Source of the DNA: CAVQCJ01 sp963711005
GTDB taxonomy: Bacteria > Actinomycetota > Actinomycetes > Prado026
Assembly: GCA_963711005.1 (NCBI GenBank)
Contig: CAVQCJ010000002.1
Span: forward strand, 434,001 to 498,000
DNA length: 64,000 bases
Direction of reading: 5' to 3'
Below the pieces are notes generated by a model. The model was not told the DNA's origin, did not search any database, and saw only the letters and a list, made by a program, of their open reading frames with translations. Both the position numbers and the translations under genes were made by a program. Shown in pieces: positions 34,157-42,282 of the stretch. The number at the start of each line of letters is the position of its first letter. Position 1 is the first letter of the stretch.

Positions 34157-34281
34157 GGTCAGCTCCCCTGTCCGTCCGCCTGCCCCTGACAACGGTGCGC
34201 GCTCGCCCGCCAGCCTCGCAGACCCGCCCGTCCGGGCCACCACCCGCCACGCGGGCCAGCCGGAAGGGTCCGGTCCAGAGG

Positions 34282-34356
34282 TACCCCCGGTGGGAGTCGA
34301 ACCCACACTGGGCCGCTCTTAAGGCGGCTGCCTCTGACCGGTTGGGCTACGGGGGC
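34282..34356 (-). tRNA. tRNA with anticodon UAA (Leu codon UUA), class-I variable loop
   Basis: Read from 34356 down, a full cloverleaf forms. The acceptor stem is GCCCCCG/CGGGGGT with a G1-U72 wobble. Then U8-A9, a 3-bp D stem GCC/GGC, the anticodon stem GCCGC/GCGGC around CTTAAGA, a 5-base variable loop CCAGT and the T arm GTGGG-TTCGACT-CCCAC. The anticodon in position 34-36 is UAA, which reads UUA (Leu). Leucine tRNAs normally have a long class-II variable arm, which this one lacks. Only ACC is encoded at the 3' end (A73, then CC, then T), so CCA must be completed by the nucleotidyltransferase. It may be a functional Leu(UUA)-type tRNA of unusual shape or a differently charged or decayed one. 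Confidence 0.85.
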
Positions 34357-34388
34357 GCCGGTCGCCAGCGTACGGCGCGGCGCGGCGG

Positions 34389-35723
34389 TCAGGGGGCCGG
34401 CGGCTCGTTCGCGGCGTCCGCGAACTCTTTGAACGGCTCGTGGATCGGCCACAGCGACACGACCTCGCGGCGGAAGAACAACGCCTGCGTCCAGTCGATG
34501 AGTACCTGGATCTTGCGCGCCGTCGTCGGCACCCGGCTCACGTGGTACGTCCGGTGCGCGAACCACGCCACGAACCCCTTGAGCTTGATGCCGTAGACCT
34601 GCGCGACGCCCTTGTAGAGACCGAGCGACGCAACCGATCCGACGTGCTTGTGCCGGTACTCGTGCAAGGTCTTCCCCCGCAGCGACGCGACGATGTTGTC
34701 GGCCAGCACCTTGGCCTGCCGTACCGCGTGCTGCGCCGACGGCGACGTGAACGTGCCGGGCCCGCCGGCGAGGTCCGGGATCGCGGCGCAGTCCCCCGAC
34801 ACCCACGCGTCGGTGTAGCCCTCGACGCGCAGCTGCGCCGTGCCGACCACGCGGCCGCGGTCGTCGAGCGCGAACCCGCTCGCGCGCACCAACGGGTTCG
34901 GCCGGACGCCGGCCGTCCACACGAGCGTCTCGCAGTCGAACTCGGTGCCGTCCGAGAGCACGACCCGACCGCCGACGACGGAGTCCAGCCTGGTGCCGAG
35001 CCGGCAGTCGATGCCGCGCTCGCGCAGCTGCATGAGCGCGTACTCGCCCATGTCCTTGCCGACCTCGGGCAGGATGCGGTCGCTGGCCTCGACCAGCGTC
35101 CAGTGCAGGTCGGACGGCGCGATCGTGCGGTAGTAACGGGTCGCGTAGCGGGACATGTCCTCGAGCTCGCCGAGCGCCTCGATCCCGGCGTACCCACCCC
35201 CGACGACGACGAAGCTGAGGTTGCGGCGCCGGATGTGCTCGTCGTGCGTGGACTCGGCGATGTCGAGGCACTCCACGACCCGGTTGCGCAGCTCGATGGC
35301 CTCCTCGACGTTCTTGAACCCGGTCCCCCAGTCGGCCAGACCCGGGATCGGCAGCGTGCGGGCGACGGAGCCGGGCGCCAGCACCACGTGGTCGTACGAG
35401 ATCGTGTACGGCTTGCCTTCCAGCGGCTGCACGGTGGCGCTCCTGTGCGGGTGGTCGAGACCGGTGACCGTGCCGCTGATCACCTCGGCCCCGCGCAGGA
35501 CGCGACGCAGCGGGACGACGACGTGCCGCGGCTGGATCGAGCCGGCCGCGGCCTCGGGCAGGAACGGCTGGTAGGTCATGTAGGAGCGCGGGTCGACCAC
35601 CGTGACGGTGGCCTCACCGTCCCGGAGGCGGCGCAGCAGGCGCAGGGCGGTGTACATGCCGACGTACCCGCCGCCGATCACGAGGATCCGGGGCGCGGAC
35701 GGTCGGAGCGGCTTGCCGGTCAT
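34389..35723 (-). CDS. ndh: Type II NADH dehydrogenase
   Basis: NDH-2 transfers electrons from NADH to quinone without proton pumping. The 444-residue flavoprotein has two dinucleotide folds: VIGGGYVGMYTALRLL near the start (FAD) and VVVGGGYAGIEALGEL at about 171-186 (NADH). The C-terminal FAD contact, VSGDCAAIPD, is present. The quinone-side motif SPSAQHAVRQAKVLADNI is also present. It has the membrane-associating helices in the C-terminal part (FKGFVAWFAHRTYHV-like). ATG 35723 is leaderless: TAGGGT ends six bases before. A long false frame on the other strand is ignored. Confidence 0.9.
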   Translation of the reverse strand: MTGKPLRPSAPRILVIGGGYVGMYTALRLLRRLRDGEATVTVVDPRSYMTYQPFLPEAAAGSIQPRHVVVPLRRVLRGAEVISGTVTGLDHPHRSATVQPLEGKPYTISYDHVVLAPGSVARTLPIPGLADWGTGFKNVEEAIELRNRVVECLDIAESTHDEHIRRRNLSFVVVGGGYAGIEALGELEDMSRYATRYYRTIAPSDLHWTLVEASDRILPEVGKDMGEYALMQLRERGIDCRLGTRLDSVVGGRVVLSDGTEFDCETLVWTAGVRPNPLVRASGFALDDRGRVVGTAQLRVEGYTDAWVSGDCAAIPDLAGGPGTFTSPSAQHAVRQAKVLADNIVASLRGKTLHEYRHKHVGSVASLGLYKGVAQVYGIKLKGFVAWFAHRTYHVSRVPTTARKIQVLIDWTQALFFRREVVSLWPIHEPFKEFADAANEPPAP

Positions 35724-35729
35724 GGTCCA

Positions 35730-35735
35730 ACCCTA
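35730..35735 (-). promoter_or_regulatory. -10 box of ndh (leaderless)
   Basis: On the minus strand TAGGGT ends six bases before ATG 35723. Confidence 0.5.
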
Positions 35736-35849
35736 GAACCGGTGCCATGGTGCAGACCCGCCCTGGCGGCGTCGGCCGGTGGCGCGGCTTGTCCATCCCG
35801 GCCCGTCCCCCGGCACTGATGCGCGCGTCAGTCGGGTCAGGAACGCGCC

Positions 35850-36551
35850 TCACAGCCCCCAGAACGACCCGGTCAGCCCCACCGAGCGGAAGTACTCGGC
35901 GGCCGTGGCAGGGTCGCGCCGCGTGTAACCGTGCTCGAGACGACCGTCGTACCAGTGCCGGGCGAGCCGCCACAGCGTGGGCAGGTCCAGCACGCTGCCC
36001 CGGACGTTGCCGGTACGCGCCAGCCAGGCCTGGACGCAGGGCTCATCGCAGTACAGGCGCTGGTTGCCGCACGAGTGCACGACGTCGTCCCAGATCCGGG
36101 CCACCGGGACCAGGAAGTGCGCGACCTCGGCGCCCGGCGGTGGCGAGTCCCGACCGACCACCCAGGCGAGCGGCGTGCCGCAGCCCGGACAGCGGGTCGA
36201 GACGAGCACCTCCGGTTCGTCCGCGACCAGGTGCGGCAACGCGAACGCGTCCCACGCACAGCCGCCCCACCACAGCGTCCGCTCGCCCATCACCGCGAAC
36301 CCCAGCGGAATCGTCGCGAACGGGTGCGCCAGGACGATGCCGGTGTCGTCACCGGCACCGGCACCGGTCGCCGCAGCGGCGGCGGGTCGCAGCACCACGT
36401 GGCGCGCGTCGGCCAGGGCACGTAACCCGGCCCGTACGTCGTCGGGCTGCCAGCCGAGCGAGTCGGCGAGCACGCCGAGCGCCGGTACCCGCCCGGTCGC
36501 GGCCAGCGAGCGGTAGACCGCGACCCGCAGATCCTCGTGGTCAGGCTGCAC
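35850..36551 (-). CDS. Alkylmercury lyase (MerB)-like protein, orphan
   Basis: The 233-residue protein has an N-terminal winged-helix-like segment (EDLRVAVYRSLAATGRVPA) and the MerB core. GGCAWDAFALPHL supplies the Cys and Asp of the organomercurial active site, and VVHSCGNQRLYCDEPC supplies the second Cys. HPFATIPLGFAVMG is also typical. MerB cleaves carbon-mercury bonds, but no merA, merR or mer transporter is near, so this may be a paralog with another role, for example a regulator. It starts at GTG 36551 without a Shine-Dalgarno sequence. Confidence 0.78.
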   Translation of the reverse strand: MQPDHEDLRVAVYRSLAATGRVPALGVLADSLGWQPDDVRAGLRALADARHVVLRPAAAAATGAGAGDDTGIVLAHPFATIPLGFAVMGERTLWWGGCAWDAFALPHLVADEPEVLVSTRCPGCGTPLAWVVGRDSPPPGAEVAHFLVPVARIWDDVVHSCGNQRLYCDEPCVQAWLARTGNVRGSVLDLPTLWRLARHWYDGRLEHGYTRRDPATAAEYFRSVGLTGSFWGL

Positions 36552-36584
36552 GACACTCAGGGTGCCAGTCCCGCCGAAGCACCG

Positions 36585-37369
36585 CTAAGACGCCGCTGAC
36601 CCCGCGGATGGTTCAGGCCCGATCCCGGCGAGCGCGACGGCGGTCGAGAGGACCGCGTCCAGCATGGGTCGGGTCAGCCGGCCGGTGAAGGTGTTCTGCT
36701 GGCTCGGGTGGTAGCTGCCCAGAAGGGTCAGCGAGCCGACGACCGCGGTCGCTCCGTGCCCGAACCGTGGGCGCGGGCGCGGCAGCTCGTCGCCGGCGCG
36801 CGCGAGCGCGGCCAGGGCGCCGTCCCAGGCGAAGGACCCGAGCGCGACCACGACGCGCAGCGACGGCCCGGACGAACGCCAGCTCGGCGTCGAGCCACGG
36901 CGCGCAGGTGTCGCGCTCGAGCGGGGTCGGCTTGTTCTGCGGGGGTGCGCAGCGGACCGCCGCCACGATCCGGGTCTGCACCAGCTCCAGCCCGTCACCG
37001 GCGCGCACCGACGTGGGGCGGTTCGCCAGGCCGGCGCCGTGCAGGGCCGCGAACAGCCAGTCGCCGCTGCGGTCGCCGGTGAACACGCGGCCGGTGCGGT
37101 TCCCGCCGTGCGCAGCCGGGGCCAGGCCCAGCGACGAGGATCCGGGGCCGGGTCGCTCCCCACCCGGGCAGCGGGCGGCCCCAGTACGTCTCGTCGGCGA
37201 ACGCCCGCCGCTTGTCCCTGGCGACCTCCTCGCGCCAGGCGACGAGCCGCGGGCAGGCGCGGCAGGCGCAGACGCGGGCGTCGAGCGAGGGCAGGTCGGT
37301 GGCCGCCGCGGCCAGCGCCCGGACGTCCTCCGGCGACCCGGCGACGGGGACCGCCGCGGAGGCGGTCAA
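36585..37369 (-). pseudogene. Family-5 uracil-DNA glycosylase with two +1 frameshifts
   Basis: Translating piecewise gives a family-5 (UdgB-type) glycosylase. The first frame has CACRACPRLVAWRE, with the iron-sulfur cysteines, and FADETYWGRPLPGWG. After an extra base near 37131-37133 the second frame has LGLAPAAHGGNRTG and AAVRCAPPQNKP with further cysteines. After another extra base near 36868-36875 the third frame has VVVALGSFAWDGALAALARA and the C-terminal YHPSQQNTFTGRL. Joined, it is about 260 residues. A TTG start at 37369 overlaps the dienelactone-hydrolase stop (TTGA). If the indels are real, this repair enzyme is lost; if errors, it is intact. The enzyme removes uracil, and related bases, from GC-rich DNA. 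Confidence 0.85.
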
Positions 37370-38055
37370 CCGGTCAGGTGCGCGCGCAGGAACGCGAGGG
37401 TGCGGTCCCACGCCAGCGCGGACGCCTCCGGGGCGTGCACCTCCGGCCGGTGGTCGTTGAAGAACGCGTGCTGCGTGCCCGGGTAGTCGTACACCTCGAC
37501 CGAACCGCCGGCCGACTCGATGCCCTTGACGGCGGCCACGATCCCCTCCGCAGCCGAGGTGCCGTCCTCCTCCGAGCAGTGGATGAGCGCCGCCTTGCCG
37601 GCGTAGCCGGTCCAGTCCGGGCTCATCCGGTGCCAGGGCACCGCCGGGTAGAAACCCACGGCCGCGACGATGTTGTCCGCCAGCGTGCCGGACCACAGCG
37701 ACAACGAGCCGCCCATGCAGAAGCCCACCGAGCCGATCCCGGTACCGTCGACGTCCTCGCGCGCACCGAGGTAGTCGGCCGCGCCGGCCAGGTCCCTGGC
37801 CGCCCGGTCGATGGCCAGCCCCATGAGCAACCGCATCGCCTCGTCCGGTTCGTCGGTGGCGACCCCGTGGTAGAAGTCCGGCGCGAGCGCCACGAAGCCG
37901 GCCGCGGCGAACCGGTCCGTGACCTCCTCGATGTGCGGGACGAGTCCCCACCACTCCTGGACCACCAGCACGGCAGGGCCGTGACCGGCGGCCGGGGCGG
38001 CCAGGTACCCCTCGCAGGTGTCGCCGTTCGAGGCGAAGGTGACGCGCTCGCCCAT
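37366..38055 (-). CDS. Dienelactone hydrolase family protein
   Basis: This 229-residue alpha/beta hydrolase has GFCMGGSLS, with the nucleophilic cysteine typical of dienelactone hydrolases (Cys rather than Ser). QEWWGLVPHIEEV precedes it, and the catalytic His lies in TQHAFFNDHRPE. Carboxymethylenebutenolidase opens dienelactones from chlorocatechols, but most family members have unknown substrates. The ATG has a GAGGAGG Shine-Dalgarno sequence. The TTG-started, broken uracil-DNA glycosylase follows on the same strand with an overlap. No catabolic operon is near, so a general hydrolase role is likely. Confidence 0.9.
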   Translation of the reverse strand: MGERVTFASNGDTCEGYLAAPAAGHGPAVLVVQEWWGLVPHIEEVTDRFAAAGFVALAPDFYHGVATDEPDEAMRLLMGLAIDRAARDLAGAADYLGAREDVDGTGIGSVGFCMGGSLSLWSGTLADNIVAAVGFYPAVPWHRMSPDWTGYAGKAALIHCSEEDGTSAAEGIVAAVKGIESAGGSVEVYDYPGTQHAFFNDHRPEVHAPEASALAWDRTLAFLRAHLTG

Positions 38056-38088
38056 CTGACCCTCCTCGTCCGTCGGACCCTCCCGGGC

Positions 38089-38646
38089 TCACCTTGTCAC
38101 GCCCGCGCTCGTCACGCCCCGACCCACGGGCTCCGGCCCGACGATGCGCTCCCAGGCTGCGTCCCAGGAAGGTCGCGGCACGCGGAACCAGGTCAACGGG
38201 ACGCCGCCCAGGAGGCCCCGCCCGGCACCGGTCCAGGTGAGCGCGGCCCGGACGCGCAGAGCGGCCACCCCGGCGTCGAAGTCGGTCTGCGCACCGAAGA
38301 CCCAGCCGTCGCGGACGATCAGCCACACCCACCAGCCCTGGTCGAGGTCGTGCCAGCCGACGTCGGGGAGCGGGACCGGCGGCAGCCCGGCCCACCGACG
38401 ACGCCCGGCGAGCATCTCGTCCATGTCCGCGGCCCAGGGAAACGTCATGAGCGGCTCGGCTTCAGGCGCCGACGGGTCGACGACGCGCAACGGCCCGGCC
38501 GCCGTCGGACCCGGGTCGAACGGCAGCACCTCGACGGCGTCGAGCGGCCGTGCGCGCGACACGGGCAGGTACAGCGACACCGGCCGCCCCGGGGCGCCGC
38601 TGTACATGGTGAACACCTCGAGGACGGGGCCTGGGTCATCGGTCAT
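38089..38646 (-). CDS. Hypothetical protein, 185 residues
   Basis: I do not recognise this protein. It begins MTDDPGPVLEVFTMYSG and contains tryptophan-rich stretches (WWVWLIVRDGWVFG, then WFRVPRPSWDAAWERI). There is no signal peptide or membrane helix, so it is probably cytoplasmic. The codon bias matches its neighbours and the frame is continuous, so I take it as a real gene. It lies between the dienelactone hydrolase and the GT39-like gene on the same strand. CAGGGT six bases upstream could be a weak leaderless -10 box. Nothing shows its role. Confidence 0.6.
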   Translation of the reverse strand: MTDDPGPVLEVFTMYSGAPGRPVSLYLPVSRARPLDAVEVLPFDPGPTAAGPLRVVDPSAPEAEPLMTFPWAADMDEMLAGRRRWAGLPPVPLPDVGWHDLDQGWWVWLIVRDGWVFGAQTDFDAGVAALRVRAALTWTGAGRGLLGGVPLTWFRVPRPSWDAAWERIVGPEPVGRGVTSAGVTR

Positions 38647-38709
38647 GCCGTCACCCTGCAGGCTGCGACCCGCCCGGTCGAGCGCGCCCGGCGCGGCTGT
38701 GGACAGCGG

Positions 38710-40146
38710 TCAGGAACCGGTCGCGCCTGCGCGTTCGAGGATGTCGTAGCCGCCGACGTGCGCCACCTTCGTGTAACCCGCCGCGAGCACCGGCGCGAGG
38801 ACCCCGTACGGGTCGATGTCCTTCGGCTTCTGGTACACGACGACGAACCGTGGCGCCTGCGGCCCGGACAGGTAGCCGGCCAGCAGCTGCCGCGCACCGG
38901 GGATGTGCTCGACGTTGGCCTGCCACAGGTACGGGTAGCCGGTCAGCCGGTCGCTGAGCAGGTAGACGTCCGCCGACGCGACGAACGCGTAGACGCGGTC
39001 GCCCGGCGAGCTGTGCGTCCGCAGCCAGTCCGCCACCTGGTCGTTGCCGAGCAGGCGATGGTCGGTGACGACGGTCGCGGTCCGGTGCTCGGGCGACCGC
39101 GCAGCGAGCACCACCTGCAGGCCCAGCGGTACGGCCAGCGCCACGACCATGAGGCCCACCGCGACGCGCCGCGACACCGATGCGGCGGCCACCCCGACCA
39201 GGACGGACAGCGGGGCCACCATCTGCACCCAGTAGTGCGGGTGCGCGTACGGGCCGCTGACGACGGCGAGCAGGGCGACGACCAACCACAGCAGCATCGG
39301 CCACCACGGCGCCGCCGGATGCCGTCGACGCAGCAGCACGAGCCCGACGACCGAGACGACTGCGGCACCCACCAGGTCCGGCGCGACGTGCCAGGCCACG
39401 TGCCGGATCCCGTCCCAACGGCCGGCCAAGGGCTGGCTCGCCGCGACCGTGCGCTGGAACGTGACGACGGCGTACCACCAGTCGGTCCAGCCGGTGACCG
39501 CCGCCTGCGCTGCCGCGGTGAGCAGCGCCAGGGCGATGCCGGCGCCCGCGAGCAGGACCGGCGCCCAGCGTCGCCGCGTACCGGCCAGCGCGACCAGCAC
39601 GACCGGCGTGTCCACCGCGGACTGCTTCATCAGCAGTGCCGACCCGCACAGCACGCCGGCCGCGACCAGCCACCCGGACCCCAGGCCGCCGGCCCGCCAC
39701 CAGAACCCCAGCGCGAGCCCGGCGCAGCCGACGGCCGCGGCGGCCAGCTCACCGTTGAGCTGGTACCCCTCGATCAGCGAGCCGGCGCCGAGCACGGCCG
39801 CGGTGACCGCCGCGAGCAACCCGGCCAGCCGGCCGGACAGGGCCCACGCGACCGCTCCGACGGCCAGCGCGAGCACCACCGCGACGAGCACCGCCGCGAC
39901 CCGGATCGCCGCCGGCGAGTACGACACGGAGGTGACCGCACGGAACAGCACGAGCAGCCCTTGCGGCCGGTCGACCCAGGCCTGCTGGGAGTACAGCCGC
40001 TCGCCGGCCGCCCAGCGCCGGGCGATGTACGCGTAGCCGCCCTCGTCCGGGTCCAGCGGGAGGCCGACCAGCGGCAGCCGCACCAGCAGCGCGAGCACCG
40101 CGACGCCGACGGCCCCCCACCAGCCGACGGTCCGCGCGCTGGTCAC
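38710..40146 (-). CDS. GT39-like membrane glycosyltransferase
   Basis: The 478-residue protein has about ten membrane segments. LDPDEGGYAYIARRW, an acidic loop with Asp-Glu near the first extracytoplasmic loop, recalls protein O-mannosyltransferases and ArnT-like GT-C enzymes of family 39/83. Such enzymes move a sugar from a lipid-linked donor to protein or glycan outside the membrane. The C-terminal ~120 residues (TDHRLLGNDQVADW onward) form a soluble domain. GTG 40146 has a weak CAGGAT -10 box six bases upstream. It may act on the same cell envelope as the polysaccharide cluster, but is separated from it by 10 kb. Confidence 0.82.
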   Translation of the reverse strand: MTSARTVGWWGAVGVAVLALLVRLPLVGLPLDPDEGGYAYIARRWAAGERLYSQQAWVDRPQGLLVLFRAVTSVSYSPAAIRVAAVLVAVVLALAVGAVAWALSGRLAGLLAAVTAAVLGAGSLIEGYQLNGELAAAAVGCAGLALGFWWRAGGLGSGWLVAAGVLCGSALLMKQSAVDTPVVLVALAGTRRRWAPVLLAGAGIALALLTAAAQAAVTGWTDWWYAVVTFQRTVAASQPLAGRWDGIRHVAWHVAPDLVGAAVVSVVGLVLLRRRHPAAPWWPMLLWLVVALLAVVSGPYAHPHYWVQMVAPLSVLVGVAAASVSRRVAVGLMVVALAVPLGLQVVLAARSPEHRTATVVTDHRLLGNDQVADWLRTHSSPGDRVYAFVASADVYLLSDRLTGYPYLWQANVEHIPGARQLLAGYLSGPQAPRFVVVYQKPKDIDPYGVLAPVLAAGYTKVAHVGGYDILERAGATGS

Positions 40147-40238
40147 CCCCGCATCCTGCCCGACCCGCGCGCCGGACCAGCCCTCAGCTGATCACCCACC
40201 CGCTGATCACAGGGACAGGTGCAACCGCGAGCGGCCGC

Positions 40239-41168
40239 TCACGCGAGGCTCCAGGCGATCCCGTCGAGGATGTCGTGCTCGCTGACCAGCACCTCGGCGG
40301 CACCGGCGGCCGCGACCACCGCCTCCAGCACCAGCGCCCCGGCCGCGATCACGTCGACCCGGCCCGGGTGCATCACCGGGATCCGGGCCCGCTCGGCGCG
40401 GGTCATCGCAAGCAGCCGGGCGGTCAGGTCGCGGATCGCTGTGGCGGGCAGCCGGTAGTGGTGCGTGACGTCCGGGTCGTAGGCCGCGAGCCCGGCGTCG
40501 ATCGCCGCCAGCGTCGTCACCGACCCGGCGAGGCCGACCAGGGTCCTCGCCGCGGTCAAAGGCACGGCGACCGCCGCGTCCGCCACCGCCGCGGCGATGT
40601 CGGCGCGCGCCGCCCCGACCTCGTCCGGGGTCGGCGGGTCGCTGTGCAGGCGCCGCTCGGTGATCCGCACGCAGCCCACGTCGACCGAGCGCGCGGCGAC
40701 CGGCCGGTCGTCGCCCAGGACGAACTCCGTCGAGCCGCCGCCGATGTCCACGACCAGGAACGGACCCGGCTCGCTGCCTCGAAGCTCGCGGGTCGCGCCC
40801 GCGAACGAGAGCGCCGCCTCCTCGGCACCGCTGACGACCTCGGCCTCGACCCCGAACCTCGCTCGCACCCCGGCGACGAAGTACGCGGCGTTCTCCGCGT
40901 CCCGGGACGCCGACGTGGCGACGAACCGCACGCGACCCGCCGCCAGCTCCGCGATCCGGTCCGCGTACGCGTCGCAGGCGGCGAACGTCCGCTTCAGGGC
41001 AGCGTCGGCAAGCCTGCCGGTGCGGTCGACCCCTTCGCCGAGCCGGACGATCTCCATGCTCCGGTCCAGCTCCGTCAGCGTCCCGGCGGCCGGGTCGATG
41101 TCGGCGACCAGCAGCCGGATCGAGTTCGTGCCGCAGTCGACGGCAGCGACCCGTACGGCCCCGCTCAC
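40239..41168 (-). CDS. ppx: Exopolyphosphatase/pppGpp phosphohydrolase (Ppx/GppA)
   Basis: Ppx degrades polyphosphate from its ends, and GppA converts pppGpp to ppGpp; the actinobacterial Ppx proteins carry only the N-terminal ASKHA domain. The 309-residue protein has the phosphate loop AVDCGTNSIRLLV, then SASRDAENAAYF and the second phosphate motif VVDIGGGSTEFVLG. The length, shorter than the roughly 500-residue Escherichia coli enzymes, is usual in actinobacteria (compare Rv1026). The GTG start overlaps the DUF501 stop by GTGA, tying it to the eno-ftsB-DUF501 block. Confidence 0.92.
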   Translation of the reverse strand: MSGAVRVAAVDCGTNSIRLLVADIDPAAGTLTELDRSMEIVRLGEGVDRTGRLADAALKRTFAACDAYADRIAELAAGRVRFVATSASRDAENAAYFVAGVRARFGVEAEVVSGAEEAALSFAGATRELRGSEPGPFLVVDIGGGSTEFVLGDDRPVAARSVDVGCVRITERRLHSDPPTPDEVGAARADIAAAVADAAVAVPLTAARTLVGLAGSVTTLAAIDAGLAAYDPDVTHHYRLPATAIRDLTARLLAMTRAERARIPVMHPGRVDVIAAGALVLEAVVAAAGAAEVLVSEHDILDGIAWSLA

Positions 41169-41680
41169 GGCTGCGCCACCTCCTCGGCGGGAACGCACGG
41201 GCCGGCCGCCCACCACGGCGGCAGCAGGGCGAGCGCCTCGTCGCCGAGCGGGTTGACGCCAGGTCCCGCCGCCAGCGCGTGCGCGACCAGGACGTGCAGG
41301 CACTTGACCCGGTCCGGCATGCCACCCGCCGACACACCGCCGATCTCGGGGACCACCTCGAGCCGGTCACGGGCGGCGACGTACTCCTCGTGCGCGTGCC
41401 GGTACGCCGCGGCGAGCCCGCTGTCCGCGGCCAGCCGCTCGGTCATCTCGCGCATCAGCCCGGACGACTCCAGCCGGCCGACCGCGGCGGTCGCCCGCGG
41501 ACAGGTCAGGTAGTACAGCGTGGGGAACGGCGTCCCGTCGGGAAGCCGCGGCGCCGTCCGCACGACGTCCGGCAGGCCGCAGGCGCACCGGTGCGCGACG
41601 TCGACGACTCCGCGCGGCTCCCGGCCCAGCTGGACGCCCACCGCCCGGACGTCCGCGTCGTCGGAGGCGCGGCTGGTCAC
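41165..41680 (-). CDS. DUF501 family protein
   Basis: This 171-residue protein of the DUF501 family lies between ftsB and ppx, as in most actinobacteria (Rv1025). It has conserved cysteines in HRCACGLPDVV, LTCPRATAAVGRL and a later KCLHVLVAHALA, which may bind a metal. No signal peptide or membrane helix is present. Its function is not established; the location suggests a link to cell division or polyphosphate. The GTG start at 41680 follows the ftsB stop by four bases. The GTGA at its end starts ppx. Confidence 0.85.
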   Translation of the reverse strand: MTSRASDDADVRAVGVQLGREPRGVVDVAHRCACGLPDVVRTAPRLPDGTPFPTLYYLTCPRATAAVGRLESSGLMREMTERLAADSGLAAAYRHAHEEYVAARDRLEVVPEIGGVSAGGMPDRVKCLHVLVAHALAAGPGVNPLGDEALALLPPWWAAGPCVPAEEVAQP

Positions 41681-41684
41681 GAGC

Positions 41685-42230
41685 TCAGTGCTGGGCGGGC
41701 TGGTCGGCGCCCTGCACGCTGTCCCACAGCTCGGTGTACCAGGCCGGCAGGACCTGCGCGGTCTGCTTCGGGAGGGTCTGCGGCTGGGCCGGATGATCCG
41801 GCTGCAGCACGACGTACGCCGTCTCGCCGGGGAGCACGAAGTGCAGCCGCTCGCGAGCCTGCGCCTGGACGTACGCCGGGTCGGCCCACCGCTTCTTCTG
41901 CGCCTCGAGGACGTCGACCCTGGCCTGGGTCGCCGCCGACTGGGCGCGCAGCCTGGCCAGCTCGCCGTGCTGGCGCAGGTACTCCTTGACCGGCCACGTG
42001 TACGCGACCGCAAGCATCGCGAGCACGACGAACAGCGCGGTGGCGCGTCCGGTGAGCCGCCGCCCGCGGACCCGACCCGGTGGGACCAGCGTCGGCGTCG
42101 CGTCCGTCCCGCCGGAGGCGGGAGCGCGCGGGACCCGGACCGGCCGGGTGCGCCCGGGCGCGCGGCCCGCGGCGGGACGCGGACCGGACCCGGCACGGGC
42201 GGCCGCCCGAGCACGTCGGGGCGCCGTCAT
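41685..42230 (-). CDS. FtsB/DivIC-like septum formation protein
   Basis: FtsB/DivIC works with FtsL and FtsQ in the divisome. This 181-residue protein has a long Arg/Pro/Ala-rich cytoplasmic N-terminus (about 1-63), one membrane helix (about 64-80, ALFVVLAMLAVAYTWPV), then a coiled coil (about 82-110) with leucines and the charged YLRQHGELARLRAQ. After it, a segment with RERLHFVLPGETAYVVL is the conserved C-terminal core. The layout matches Rv1024-type proteins, and its place after eno (Rv1023) and before DUF501 confirms the assignment. Confidence 0.9.
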   Translation of the reverse strand: MTAPRRARAAARAGSGPRPAAGRAPGRTRPVRVPRAPASGGTDATPTLVPPGRVRGRRLTGRATALFVVLAMLAVAYTWPVKEYLRQHGELARLRAQSAATQARVDVLEAQKKRWADPAYVQAQARERLHFVLPGETAYVVLQPDHPAQPQTLPKQTAQVLPAWYTELWDSVQGADQPAQH

Positions 42231-42282
42231 CGCGACCTGAGGGACGGCTGGGGCTGGTGGGGCGGGAGCACCGGTCCAGCAT

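Noticed and set aside
34282..34356. tRNA-Lys (reading the loop as CTT)
   Set aside because: Seven-base anticodon loop is fixed by the 5-bp stem, so the anticodon is UAA; CTT would need a shifted loop.
37039..40191. A very long open frame on the plus strand (about 1050 residues)
   Set aside because: It is antisense to dienelactone hydrolase, hypothetical and GT39-like genes with clear motifs; the translation is Arg/Pro/Gly-rich without domains, a GC-frame artefact.
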